A stretch of DNA of 64,000 nucleotides from Bacteroidaceae bacterium (GTDB taxonomy: Bacteria > Bacteroidota > Bacteroidia > Bacteroidales > Bacteroidaceae). Below, piece after piece: positions 27,771 through 36,265 of the stretch (the first letter of the stretch is position 1; every line of letters begins with the position of its first letter). Below the pieces are notes generated by a model, which did no database searches, had not been told where the DNA came from, and saw only the letters and a list, made by a program, of their open reading frames with translations. Where the stretch lies: positions 186,001-250,000 of the forward strand of contig JAKSJD010000001.1 in the NCBI GenBank assembly GCA_024398435.1, read 5' to 3'. The translations under genes and the position numbers were made by a program.

Positions 27771-29237
27771 TTATTCTTTCACCACTTCTGGCCTTGGTGC
27801 CCCAAGATGTTTGCTTGTGAGTTCCTCCATCATAGTTTCGTTACCTGGATAACCAATATGCTTGTGGGCAGGTTTGCCGAGTTGGTCGACTATCACATAT
27901 GTTGGAATTCCCTGACTCTCGAATTGGTCGAGAAGTGTCTTGTACTGGGCTTCAGTGACATAATAATGCTCACCATGAATGGTTGGAATCATCTTGTTCC
28001 ATGTGTCTTTAGGACTTGATGGACCCGTGACATATATGAAGTTTGCCTTTCCCTTCAACGCTTCCTTCACAGGTTCGATGGTCTTCATAGCTGCCTTGCA
28101 AGGTCCGCACCATGTTGCCCAAAAGTCGACAAGTGTTGGTTTGCCCTTATATGGCTCAACTATTGCCTTAAACACATCCTCGCCTTCAAGGTCTTCTGGG
28201 ATTGAACGGATTACGAACTGAGGATTCTTGGCATTCTCTTCGAGCATTGTCTTGAGAGCTTCGTTCTTGGCAATGACCTCATCTTCAAACATCGGACAAT
28301 CAAAAGAAAGCTTTGCAACCTGCTCAGGAGTGAGTACCTTGAGGTTGTCGATGTCCTTCAGATAATTGATTGCATTGGCAATCTGGGAATAACTCTCAGG
28401 AACGGTGATATCCTCCATACCTGCCAACTGGCCAAAAGCTTGCGCATAGCCTTCCAAGTCGGAAACAAAATTGGTATAGAGAGCATTGTTCGAAGCGAAC
28501 GGATTCCAAGCCTTGAACTCATCCATGAAATCAGGAGGCGTAGGATAGTCGGCTGCCTTGCCGCCATTGGCGTATGCAACGACTGCAGACGCGGCTGCCA
28601 AGGAAGCTCCGATTCGTATCTGATAGCAGGTTGTCTGATAATCCTTGAACGCACTGCCCAAACGCTTATCAGCATTGAGGCGGGCTACACCTTCATTATA
28701 GAGGCCCATGACTGTCTCCTTGTATTGCTGAACAGTCTTACCCTTGAACTGACTAAGGCCCGTTCCCTGTATGCCAGCCACAAGTTGTTCGGCTTGATAT
28801 TCCGACTCATAGTTAGCCTTATCCTTATTGTATTCGGCATTTTCGCCCTTGAAGGTAAATGCTGGTTTCGAAGGATTGGGACTGTTCAGGAGTTTGGCAT
28901 CTACATTGAGAACTGTCTCCTTTCCAGGAGTCATCAGAAAACACACTTCGTTTTCAATCAATCCCCCTATTGACACCACCTTGGTACAAACTAAATCGAG
29001 AGTAGCCTTGGCATATCCATCGGCAGACAATGCGATTGTATCAACCTTCTCATCGTCCAACCCATGGAAGTAGTGTAATTTGATGTTTTTGCAGTCGGAA
29101 GGCTCGGAGAAGTGCTTGATTTGCACAACAAGTGTGGCTGGCTGCTCGCTGTAGGTCAGCGGTGGAAGTTGCTTCTGAGCCATCATTTCCATTGATGTCT
29201 GCAACAACACCAGCAGGATAAACAGAATTTTCTTCAT
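27771..29237 (-). CDS. TlpA-like thioredoxin-fold protein, exported
   Basis: A 488-residue protein with a signal peptide (MKKILFILLVLLQTSMEMMA). The first ~340 residues are a beta-rich then helical domain seen in Bacteroidota TlpA-like proteins. The C-terminal 140 residues are a thioredoxin domain: TLVDFWATWCGPCKAAM with the redox pair CGPC, then GIPTYVIVDQLGKP with the cis-proline. It is likely a periplasmic thiol-disulfide reductase. Partner proteins cannot be named. It stands alone between the GH106 gene and potD, with GCATCCT heptamers right upstream and a strong terminator downstream. Confidence 0.88.
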   Translation of the reverse strand: MKKILFILLVLLQTSMEMMAQKQLPPLTYSEQPATLVVQIKHFSEPSDCKNIKLHYFHGLDDEKVDTIALSADGYAKATLDLVCTKVVSIGGLIENEVCFLMTPGKETVLNVDAKLLNSPNPSKPAFTFKGENAEYNKDKANYESEYQAEQLVAGIQGTGLSQFKGKTVQQYKETVMGLYNEGVARLNADKRLGSAFKDYQTTCYQIRIGASLAAASAVVAYANGGKAADYPTPPDFMDEFKAWNPFASNNALYTNFVSDLEGYAQAFGQLAGMEDITVPESYSQIANAINYLKDIDNLKVLTPEQVAKLSFDCPMFEDEVIAKNEALKTMLEENAKNPQFVIRSIPEDLEGEDVFKAIVEPYKGKPTLVDFWATWCGPCKAAMKTIEPVKEALKGKANFIYVTGPSSPKDTWNKMIPTIHGEHYYVTEAQYKTLLDQFESQGIPTYVIVDQLGKPAHKHIGYPGNETMMEELTSKHLGAPRPEVVKE

Positions 29238-29253
29238 AATCTTTATATTTAAA

Positions 29254-29286
29254 GGATGCAGGATGCAGGATGCAGGATACAGGATT
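29254..29286. repeat. GCAGGAT heptamer array upstream of the TlpA-like gene
   Basis: Four to five tandem copies of GGATGCA/GGATACA, period 7. The array ends 17 bases before the TlpA-like start codon, so it occupies its promoter or leader region. Confidence 0.85.
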
Positions 29287-29310
29287 GATTCGGTTATCGG
29301 TTATTACTCA

Positions 29311-30630
29311 TTACCAACTATTCTTCTTATGGCGCTTGCGCTTCTTGTTGATGCCATAGACAGCAAAGCCTACTACTGCAAGAAAAATCACGATAGCCGT
29401 TACAGGACTTGCATTATCGCCCTTGACTCGCGACCACATTGCAAGCATCTGCTCAGTTCGAGGACCTGAATCGTGCATCATCGCACATCGATTGATGACG
29501 CTCGCATCTGGGTACTGAACCTGCCACAGATGGACACTGTCGGCTCCTTCTCCAAAGAAATAGCTTGCATCCACTGCCTCTTCGTAGGTTTCGGGGTCGT
29601 TTTGCTCGTTCAATACTTCCTGAGTTCCGATGGCACTTACATAACCAATCTCATCCATATTGCGAAGAGCTATGTCGCTTCGACAGAGGAAGTTGATGAA
29701 ATAGCGGGCTGCCTTCACATTCTTTGCATAGCGAGGAATCACCCAACCATCAAACCATACATTACTTCCTTCCTTTGGTACCGTGTACTTCAGTTCGACA
29801 TCCACATCGGCTGCTTCTTCGATTGCCCATGCGGCATCACCGCTCCATGTGAGGTTAATCCATGCCTTGCCTTTCGTCATTTCTTCCTTACCGAAGTCGG
29901 CTTCCCATCCTGCCACATTGTCCTTGGCACTCTTGAGATAGTCTTCCACGAGCTTTATCGACTCGTCGCTACTGTCGTACATGAGTTTCTCATACGTTAG
30001 CTTGCCCGACTTGATATCGTCTTGGCGAAGCATCGTGAGCAAAGTGCTGTAAACATCGCGGAAAGCATCCTTCACGAAGATACGGTTCTTGAAGCGAGGA
30101 TTCGTGAGAGCCGTCCATGTACTTACCTCTTCTTCCTCCACGAACTTAGTGTTGTACATGAAACCAGTAGTTCCCCACATATAGCCGACAGCATAGTCGT
30201 TGGCATTCTTTCCGCTTCCGTCGATCTTGCTGAAGCAATCCTTGATGTAAGGCGAGAGGTTCCGGTCGATATAGTTTGGAGTCGTGCCGAAGTCCTTATC
30301 AATTGGGAGAAGGAGGTCGTTGCGAAGCATTCGTTCGATGATATATTCAGACGGACATGCGACATCATAGTCCTCATGACCTTTCTCAATCTTGGCGAGC
30401 ATCACTTCGTTGATGTCGAAGAGTTGGTAAACAATCTCCACATCCTCACCCGTCTCAGCCTTATACCATTCCTTGAACTCGTCGAGTACTGATTCGTCGA
30501 TATAGTCGGCCCAGTTGTATATTTTCAATGTGTGCATGCGCTTCTCATCCGTACAGGAAACAAGAATGAGGGCACAAAGGGCGAGCATGATGATGCTCTT
30601 CATGTTTCTGACAATATTCTTCATAATCAT
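29311..30630 (-). CDS. potD: Spermidine/putrescine-binding lipoprotein with C-terminal membrane anchor
   Basis: A 439-residue PotD-type solute-binding protein. The N-terminal signal ends in a lipobox with Cys 26 (ALILVSCTDEK). The mature part starts LKIYNWADYIDESVLDEF, the polyamine-binding family signature, and contains MWGTTGFMYNTKFV and LTWSGDAAWAIEEA. Unusually, residues ~405-428 form a transmembrane helix (TAIVIFLAVVGFAVYGI) followed by a Lys/Arg-rich end, so the protein may be fixed at both ends. It overlaps potC by four bases. Function: capture of spermidine or putrescine for PotABC. Confidence 0.93.
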   Translation of the reverse strand: MIMKNIVRNMKSIIMLALCALILVSCTDEKRMHTLKIYNWADYIDESVLDEFKEWYKAETGEDVEIVYQLFDINEVMLAKIEKGHEDYDVACPSEYIIERMLRNDLLLPIDKDFGTTPNYIDRNLSPYIKDCFSKIDGSGKNANDYAVGYMWGTTGFMYNTKFVEEEEVSTWTALTNPRFKNRIFVKDAFRDVYSTLLTMLRQDDIKSGKLTYEKLMYDSSDESIKLVEDYLKSAKDNVAGWEADFGKEEMTKGKAWINLTWSGDAAWAIEEAADVDVELKYTVPKEGSNVWFDGWVIPRYAKNVKAARYFINFLCRSDIALRNMDEIGYVSAIGTQEVLNEQNDPETYEEAVDASYFFGEGADSVHLWQVQYPDASVINRCAMMHDSGPRTEQMLAMWSRVKGDNASPVTAIVIFLAVVGFAVYGINKKRKRHKKNSW

Positions 30631-31424
30631 TTAGCTTGTTTCTTTTGTGCCTTAGCCGTACGTACGTTAATAATGATGAGAAGGACGAGAACCGTAACGA
30701 AGATAATCGTCATGAGGGCACGAAGTTCGGGAGTGAGACCACCCTTACGAGCATCTGCATAGATGTAGGTAGAGAGTGTTTCGAGTCCTTCGTTACCTTT
30801 CGTGAAGAGAGTTACGGCGAAATCGTCGATACTGAGAGTGAACGAAAGAATCCAACCTGAAATCATTCCACCCTTTATCTCTGGCATGATAACCTTGCGA
30901 AGAGCCTGGAAAGGAGTGGCTCCAAGGTCGAGGGCAGCTTCGTATTCGTTAGGATTCATCTGCTTGAGGCGAGGCAACACACTGAGGACAACATAAGGTG
31001 TACAGAATGTGATGTGGGCAAGGATTACTGTTATGTAACCTTGGGAAATGCCTAAAGCCACAAAGAGGATGAACAACGAGATACCCGTGATGATATCAGG
31101 ATTGAGCATAGGAATATCGTTGAGGAACGAGATAACCTTCTTGTTCTTTCCGTGCATATTGTGAATGCCAATGGCTGCAACGCTTCCGAGCATTGTAGAC
31201 AGTGTGGCCGCTACAATAGCAATGAAGATAGTGTTCTCGATAGCACTTATGAGAGAATTGTTCACACCACCTGAGAAGAGGTTCTGATACAGCCGTGTAG
31301 AGAATCCTGTCCAGTTGCCGAGAACCTTCGATTCCGTGAAGGAGAAGATGGCAATGATGATGATAGGAGCATAGAGAAGGATAAGGAGAAGCCACAGATA
31401 GGCTTGTGCTAACAGTTTCTTCAT
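30627..31424 (-). CDS. potC: Spermidine/putrescine ABC transporter permease PotC
   Basis: A 265-residue inner-membrane permease with six hydrophobic segments. The cytoplasmic EAA loop, which docks to the ATPase, reads EYEAALDLGATPFQALRKVI. It pairs with PotB to form the channel. Its start overlaps the potB stop by one base and its stop overlaps the potD start by four bases, so the three are translationally coupled. Confidence 0.94.
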   Translation of the reverse strand: MKKLLAQAYLWLLLILLYAPIIIIAIFSFTESKVLGNWTGFSTRLYQNLFSGGVNNSLISAIENTIFIAIVAATLSTMLGSVAAIGIHNMHGKNKKVISFLNDIPMLNPDIITGISLFILFVALGISQGYITVILAHITFCTPYVVLSVLPRLKQMNPNEYEAALDLGATPFQALRKVIMPEIKGGMISGWILSFTLSIDDFAVTLFTKGNEGLETLSTYIYADARKGGLTPELRALMTIIFVTVLVLLIIINVRTAKAQKKQAK

Positions 31425-32197
31425 CAGATAAGTCCTCCTTTCTCGTCGTCCTGTGCCGATTGCTCATCACTGTAAAGCATTGTGATACCAATGATTACGA
31501 GCATGATGAGAGCAAGACACGAACCATAATTCCACATACCGTTGTTGATATTCTCCTGAATGGTCGTACCGAAGAGCTTTACCTTGTTCATCGTGAGCAA
31601 TTCAGCGATGGCGAAGGTAGAGATTGTAGGCATGAACACCATAAGGATTCCACTCGAAACGCCTGGCATACTCAATGGCAGTGTCACCTTGCGGAACACC
31701 TGGGAAGGAGTGGCTCCAAGGTCTTGGGCAGCTGCCTCATACGAATGGTCCATCTTCTGCATGGTGTTGTAGATAGGATAAATCATGAATGGGAGGAAGT
31801 TGTAGACCATACCGAATATCAAGGCTCCCTCGCCCAAAGGCAGGCTCATGAAGTCGAAGAGTGCTACAGTGGCAAGTGTGCGCACAAGCATGTTAATCCA
31901 CATAGGGAGGATAAACAGGATGATTGTCACACTCGAACGATTGAGTGCCTTATTGCTGAGAATCCATGCTGCCGGATAACCCAAGAGGAGGCACAACAGA
32001 GTGGTTATGACTGCTATCTCGATTGAATAGGTGAATGTATTGATAGATTCCGACTCGCTTGCGAACTTCACAAAGTGTTGGAACGTGAAGTGGCCTTCGT
32101 TGTCCTGGAATGCATACACCAATATCAGTATCAGTGGCAATGCCACAAACAATAGCAGGAAAATGAAATAGGGACTAGCCCAAGTTGATCTCTTCAT
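31424..32197 (-). CDS. potB: Spermidine/putrescine ABC transporter permease PotB
   Basis: A 257-residue permease with six predicted membrane segments. The EAA loop SYEAAAQDLGATPSQVFRKV identifies it as the second channel subunit of the polyamine importer. It starts 12 bases after the potA stop. The protein ends in a short hydrophilic stretch (DEQSAQDDEKGGLI). Confidence 0.94.
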   Translation of the reverse strand: MKRSTWASPYFIFLLLFVALPLILILVYAFQDNEGHFTFQHFVKFASESESINTFTYSIEIAVITTLLCLLLGYPAAWILSNKALNRSSVTIILFILPMWINMLVRTLATVALFDFMSLPLGEGALIFGMVYNFLPFMIYPIYNTMQKMDHSYEAAAQDLGATPSQVFRKVTLPLSMPGVSSGILMVFMPTISTFAIAELLTMNKVKLFGTTIQENINNGMWNYGSCLALIMLVIIGITMLYSDEQSAQDDEKGGLI

Positions 32198-32209
32198 CTT
32201 TTCAGGCTA

Positions 32210-33583
32210 TTAGGCTTTAACGATTCGCATATCGGCTGGCTTGATGCTGATGCCGACAATGTCCCACTTGTCCCAAATATCATTTGTATCCACATAGAGC
32301 TTATCGCCTTCGCGTGTAGAAATCGTGAGGTGGTAGTGGTCGCCCTTATAGAGGATGAAGCTGACCTGACCAGTCTGGCTTCCGTCTTCCTTATTGTCGA
32401 GAAGTTCTATCTTGTCGAAGTCGACCTCAACCCGAACCTTATCACCAGCTGCAAGACCAGTGTCCTCACAGTCGAACTTAGCCCCAATCATCTCCACTTG
32501 GTTGCTGCCGACCATCACGCCCTCAAACGTGTTGCATGTGCGTTCCTTCTTCATCACCTGAATATCGGAAGGCTTGATGAGCATACCAACGGTAGAACCG
32601 ATTTCGAAGGCGTTGTAGTCCTGAATCATCAGTTCGTGTCCGAAGTCGGAATCGACAAACATCTCATAGTGGACTCCCTTGAACACACAACTCTTCACGA
32701 CACCCGTAAACTGTGCAGCTTCGAGCTTGTGGGTCATATAGATATCCTCTGGACGGATTACGACATCTACAGGCACGTTCTCGCCGAAGCCTTCGTCGAC
32801 ACAAGGGAACTCATGTCCGATGAAGCTGACCTTGCGGTCTTCAATCATCGTTCCGTTCAAGATGTTGCTCTCTCCGATGAAGTCGGCCACGAACGAATTG
32901 CAAGGTTCGTTGTAGATATCAGTCGGAGTGCCAATCTGCTGAATCTTTCCTTCGTTGATTACGACGATAGTGTCGCTCAGGGTGAGGGCCTCCTCCTGGT
33001 CGTGAGTCACATAAATGAATGTAGTGCCCAGTTTCTTGTGCATTTCCTTCAATTCGATTTGCATGTCCTTTCTCATCTTGAGGTCGAGGGCAGCAAGCGG
33101 TTCGTCGAGGAGAAGCACTTCGGGTTGGTTGATGATAGCACGGGCAATGGCGATACGCTGTTGCTGACCACCTGAAAGCGACGTCACGTCACGGTCTTCA
33201 TAGTCGGTCATGCTCACCATCTTCAACACCTTGCTCACCCTCTGTTCGATTTCCTGCTTTGGCAAGTTCTGCAACTTGAGTCCGAATGCCACATTGTCAT
33301 ACACGTCGAGATGAGGGAACAGGGCATAGTGTTGGAACACTGTATTGAGTTTGCGCTGGAATGGAGGCACCTTCGTGATGTCGTTGCCATTCATTGAGAT
33401 TGTGCCTTCGTCTGGAGTGAGGAAACCAGCAATAAGGCGAAGCATGGTGGATTTACCCGAACCCGAAGGACCGAGGAAAGTTACGAACTCGCCCTTCTTC
33501 ACTTCGAGGTTTATGTTTTCCAAAACAGTCTTTCCACCAAACGACTTTGATACATTATCTATTTTAATAATAGTTTCAGCCAT
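32210..33583 (-). CDS. potA: Spermidine/putrescine ABC transporter ATPase with extended C-terminus
   Basis: A 457-residue ABC ATPase. Walker A is GPSGSGKST, the Q-loop FQHYALFP, the signature LSGGQQQR and Walker [12 protein letters not shown], followed by the switch His ([10 protein letters not shown]). The usual PotA is ~370-380 residues. Here the C-terminal regulatory part from ~240 contains two related TOBE-like halves, each near a [17 protein letters not shown] type end, with IKPADMRIV closing the protein, so it is ~80 residues longer. It powers uptake by PotBC. potA leads the ABCD order and is preceded by an outer-membrane barrel gene. Confidence 0.94.
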   Translation of the reverse strand: MAETIIKIDNVSKSFGGKTVLENINLEVKKGEFVTFLGPSGSGKSTMLRLIAGFLTPDEGTISMNGNDITKVPPFQRKLNTVFQHYALFPHLDVYDNVAFGLKLQNLPKQEIEQRVSKVLKMVSMTDYEDRDVTSLSGGQQQRIAIARAIINQPEVLLLDEPLAALDLKMRKDMQIELKEMHKKLGTTFIYVTHDQEEALTLSDTIVVINEGKIQQIGTPTDIYNEPCNSFVADFIGESNILNGTMIEDRKVSFIGHEFPCVDEGFGENVPVDVVIRPEDIYMTHKLEAAQFTGVVKSCVFKGVHYEMFVDSDFGHELMIQDYNAFEIGSTVGMLIKPSDIQVMKKERTCNTFEGVMVGSNQVEMIGAKFDCEDTGLAAGDKVRVEVDFDKIELLDNKEDGSQTGQVSFILYKGDHYHLTISTREGDKLYVDTNDIWDKWDIVGISIKPADMRIVKA

Positions 33584-33683
33584 CTTTCTTCTTTGAATTG
33601 ATTATGAATACTGAGCCATGAAGCCTATCTGCGGGCTTTGGCATTCTATACACATTCCTGTGGTTTGTAGATATCCCCCCCGT

Positions 33684-34742
33684 TTAGAAGTCTAAGCTAA
33701 GGAAATAAGTAGCTCCGATTGTGAGCCAAGCCTCGTCATACTGATTGTGCATGGCAGCAGTGGCATGGAGTCGGAGGTCGCGATTGTTCTGAAGAGGATA
33801 ATAGTTTGCACTGACGCCACCATAGAACACATCGTCGCCATAGCCCAGACCATACGAATAGCTTTCGCCCGTCTCATAGCCAAAGCGACCGGTGAGGTCG
33901 AGTTTGTCCGACAAGGCATACTGAGCCGTAGCCTGCAACTGGAAGAACTGGTCGTCTTCCCCGTCTCTGTCGGCATCGCAGTAGCGAAGGGCATCGAGTG
34001 TACCAGTAAGGCGGTCGGTGAATGCATACTGCAATCCAGTGCCGATGACATAATCATATGTGCCGCGACGCGTTTCGAGCAAGTTGCCACTTGCAAGAAT
34101 CGACAAGCGGTCGAATTCGCCACGCCACTGAAGATGATAACTGTAGAGTCCGGGAGAGAATGGTTTCTCTGCAAAAGGCGAAGCAAGCATCTGAGCAGTG
34201 AGTGTGTTGCAGTCGTCGAAAGCATAGCTTACATTCAAACCCCATTCATAGACCATCATGCCGTTCCAGAACGAGGAAGCAAGAGTGGAACCGAAGTTTG
34301 AAATGCTGTGGGCATCCCAATCGTCGGCATCTTCCTCAAACGAACCGAGGGCCATGCAATACTTACCCAGACCAAGACTCAAACCGCAATTGAAGTCGTA
34401 GTTGATGTTGGCCATGTCCACCCACGACGAGTTGTCGCTGTGGAAGGTGTTCTTATAAAGGTCTTCTGGATGATATGTGAGCCAGTGATTACTCAGATAG
34501 TAGGAAACATGCTCACCGATGTTTCCTTCCAGTACGGTGTAAAGAGTTGGTGTGAACCAATTGACATCCGCTCCCTCACCATCGCCAGTAGAGAACGACG
34601 GATTGAAGTCAACACGCGGAATCACAGAAAGAGATGTGCCGGCCTGTTCATCGTCCTCATTGAGAGAAGATGAATCAGACTGCGCCAGCAGCGCCATAGA
34701 CGAAAGCCATAGAGCGCAAAACGAAATCATAGTCTTTTTCAT
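33684..34742 (-). CDS. Outer-membrane beta-barrel protein upstream of potABCD
   Basis: A 352-residue protein with signal peptide MKKTMISFCALWLSSMALLA and a short acidic Ser-rich start. Alternating amphipathic strands (SYYLSNHWLTYH, LSLGLGKYCMAL, WGLNVSYAF, AWLTIGATYFLSLDF) end in a terminal Phe, as in outer-membrane porins. No named family is certain. It lies 100 bases upstream of potA on the same strand, so it may supply the outer-membrane passage for polyamines; this is inference from position. A small GC hairpin (33621-33638) lies in the gap and could give polarity. Confidence 0.78.
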   Translation of the reverse strand: MKKTMISFCALWLSSMALLAQSDSSSLNEDDEQAGTSLSVIPRVDFNPSFSTGDGEGADVNWFTPTLYTVLEGNIGEHVSYYLSNHWLTYHPEDLYKNTFHSDNSSWVDMANINYDFNCGLSLGLGKYCMALGSFEEDADDWDAHSISNFGSTLASSFWNGMMVYEWGLNVSYAFDDCNTLTAQMLASPFAEKPFSPGLYSYHLQWRGEFDRLSILASGNLLETRRGTYDYVIGTGLQYAFTDRLTGTLDALRYCDADRDGEDDQFFQLQATAQYALSDKLDLTGRFGYETGESYSYGLGYGDDVFYGGVSANYYPLQNNRDLRLHATAAMHNQYDEAWLTIGATYFLSLDF

Positions 34743-34817
34743 TTACTATCATAAAAAGCGTTTTAAGTTAAACATGCCCACGCCCGTCGGAGGGGTTGGA
34801 GGGTTGAATATCGGGTG

Positions 34818-34825
34818 CAAAATTA
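34818..34825 (-). promoter_or_regulatory. Probable -7 box (TAATTTTG) for the barrel-potABCD unit
   Basis: On the minus strand TAATTTTG matches TANNTTTG and lies ~75 bases before the barrel start. The expected -33 position is occupied by GCATCCT heptamers instead of TTTG. Confidence 0.5.
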
Positions 34826-34830
34826 GTAAA

Positions 34831-34860
34831 AATGCAGGATTGAGGATGCAGGATGCAGGA
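34831..34860. repeat. GCAGGAT heptamers upstream of the barrel gene
   Basis: AATGCAGGATTGAGGATGCA followed by GGATGCAGGA: three to four heptamer copies with one interruption. They directly precede a -7 box on the minus strand. Confidence 0.8.
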
Positions 34861-34947
34861 TTTTTTTATTAAAAGGGCAATAAAAACATAAAAACAAAAG
34901 CGTTTTGACACTTAAAGCCATTCGTTTTTTGCATCAAAACGCCATCT

Positions 34948-34978
34948 GCGGTCAGCTATTAGCAATCAGCGGTCAGCT
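34948..34978. repeat. Two 21-bp spaced copies of GCGGTCAGCT
   Basis: Copies start at 34948 and 34969. They lie between the barrel gene promoter and the end of the CPBP gene. With only two copies the array is weak on its own, but its spacing matches the other arrays. Confidence 0.55.
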
Positions 34979-35002
34979 CTAACCCATAACCACTAACCCA
35001 AT

Positions 35003-35031
35003 CTTCCCCCCTTGGGGGGATAAGAGGGGGG
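35003..35031. repeat. CCCCCCTTGGGGGG palindrome, copy 1
   Basis: A GC-only 14-bp palindrome followed by AGAGGGGGGC, just beyond the CPBP gene stop. It could act as a terminator hairpin. Related copies occur at 46582-46740, 47386, 47863 and 59139. Confidence 0.7.
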
Positions 35032-35034
35032 CTT

Positions 35035-35766
35035 CTACATTAAAAACACAGCCAGAAGGGCCGGAATATTGAAGCACATATGGAAGAGGACACCCCACCA
35101 GAAGCCAAGGTTCACTCGGGCATAGGTGAAGATGCAACCACCTGCAAACGGAACCATTATAGTGGTCACGATGAACGGAATCAACATGAAACTCATTTCC
35201 GTGAAGGCAAGAAGATGAAGGAGACCGAATATGATGGCTGCTGCCCACATTGCCGGAACGATGAATCTCGTTCGCCAAGCGGCCCATTGTTCGTCGGTTG
35301 TATATTTATTAATGAGCCAAGCAAGGCAAGTTCCTAAAATCAGTAAACCGAGATACAACAACCAATTCATTTGATGAAAATTATCGACAAAGTCGCTTGG
35401 CTCGTCCAAGACATAACCCGCAATAATCAGAGGCAACAAAATGGCCCAAACGCCCACCACTTTCCTTTTGAAGGCCAAAGGAAGTCGGCACAACAATTCC
35501 TCACACACTGGGGCTATGACCAGCAAGAGGAAGAATGTTCTGAGGGAGGCATCATGATTCTTTGCATCTCCGCCAAATTGTGTTAGTTCCATTGGATTGA
35601 TGCCAATGGCCATATAGCCAATGAGGCATGCCATTCTTATCGCAACTGTTGTCAGGCAAAGCACTGCAAGCCAAGCGATTGCCTTCTTTATGATTTGCCA
35701 ACGACTCATTGTGAGTCGGTCATCTGGGCATGAAAGGATGAATTTCTTAAACATTTCTTTACACAT
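35035..35766 (-). CDS. CPBP family intramembrane metalloprotease
   Basis: A 243-residue membrane protein with about seven hydrophobic segments. The CPBP/Abi (CAAX-protease-like) motifs are VCEELLCRLPL (E89, E90, R94), then FGLLHLLAF and a final NLGFWWGVLFHMCFN with the second and third histidines. Family members cleave in or near the membrane. The substrate here is unknown, and some relatives protect against bacteriocins. It starts 6 bases after the TfoX-like gene. It contains a copy of the dispersed two-hairpin motif on its antisense strand (35381-35411). Confidence 0.87.
   Translation of the reverse strand: MCKEMFKKFILSCPDDRLTMSRWQIIKKAIAWLAVLCLTTVAIRMACLIGYMAIGINPMELTQFGGDAKNHDASLRTFFLLLVIAPVCEELLCRLPLAFKRKVVGVWAILLPLIIAGYVLDEPSDFVDNFHQMNWLLYLGLLILGTCLAWLINKYTTDEQWAAWRTRFIVPAMWAAAIIFGLLHLLAFTEMSFMLIPFIVTTIMVPFAGGCIFTYARVNLGFWWGVLFHMCFNIPALLAVFLM
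35381..35411 (+). repeat. Dispersed two-hairpin motif, copy 2, inside the CPBP gene
   Basis: TTATCGACAAAGTCGCTTGG then CTCGTCCAAGA. CGAC/GTCG pair around AAA and CTTGG/CCAAG around CTCGT. It shares 27 of 31 bases with copy 3 at 37542. Confidence 0.75.
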
Positions 35767-35772
35767 TATTAT

Positions 35773-36108
35773 TTATTTAATAGTAGTGGTTGTTTTCCTC
35801 TTCTTTGGAGTGGGATAAGGCAACACGTCGCGCAGAATCCCCACAACCCGTTCGGCCAGTTCCCTATGCTCAATATCGAGGATATAATGTTCTTTGGCTC
35901 CCGGATAAGGGAAACCGCATTCGGCTTCGGCCATGAGTTCGGCCAGTTCGGGCAACTTCTTCACATAGCAAAGTTCGTCGCAGGCGAGGATTACGCATTT
36001 CTCGTCAACATAAACCACATAGTCGCCCATCATCCGTCGAGGGCGAACGATGCCCACCGATGCGAGTTGGGAGCACACGAATTCTATGTAATCCTGCGAG
36101 CAAGCCAT
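35773..36108 (-). CDS. TfoX N-terminal domain protein
   Basis: A 111-residue protein consisting of one TfoX-N domain (VGIVRPRRMMGDYVVYVDEK, CYVKKLPELAELM, FPYPGAKEHYILDIEH). Full-length TfoX regulates competence in gammaproteobacteria, but single-domain copies are widespread and their role is unknown. A basic Lys/Thr tail ends the protein. It is followed by the CPBP gene after 6 bases. Confidence 0.85.
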   Translation of the reverse strand: MACSQDYIEFVCSQLASVGIVRPRRMMGDYVVYVDEKCVILACDELCYVKKLPELAELMAEAECGFPYPGAKEHYILDIEHRELAERVVGILRDVLPYPTPKKRKTTTTIK

Positions 36109-36184
36109 ATTCTACTTTTTATTATAAGGCGCATGAAGGAGCCGATTCACTACAAAAAGCCCGACTTTTCATCATTTTCGGGTG

Positions 36185-36192
36185 CAAAGGTA
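36185..36192 (-). promoter_or_regulatory. Probable -7 box (TACCTTTG) for the TfoX-like gene
   Basis: On the minus strand TACCTTTG matches TANNTTTG, 76 bases before the start codon. Its upstream -33 region is taken up by GCATCCT/GCATTCT heptamers shared with the divergent promoter. Confidence 0.5.
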
Positions 36193-36206
36193 AGAAAAAA
36201 ATTCTG

Positions 36207-36231
36207 CATTCAGCATCCTGCATCCTGCATT
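36207..36231. repeat. GCATCCT heptamers between divergent promoters
   Basis: GCATTCAGCATCCTGCATCC then TGCAT: three to four 7-bp copies. They lie exactly between the -7 boxes of the TfoX-like gene (minus) and the CE1 esterase gene (plus). Confidence 0.85.
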
Positions 36232-36236
36232 TTTTG

Positions 36237-36244
36237 TATCTTTG
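36237..36244 (+). promoter_or_regulatory. Probable -7 box (TATCTTTG) for the CE1 esterase gene
   Basis: An exact TANNTTTG box 21 bases before the preferred start. No TTTG is found 19-21 bases upstream; the heptamers lie there. Confidence 0.55.
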
Positions 36245-36265
36245 CACAATCTAAACCTCACAACA

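Noticed and set aside
31420..31430. Possible frameshift between potC and potB
   Set aside because: The one-base overlap joins two complete permeases, each with its own EAA loop and normal length, so it is ordinary operon packing.
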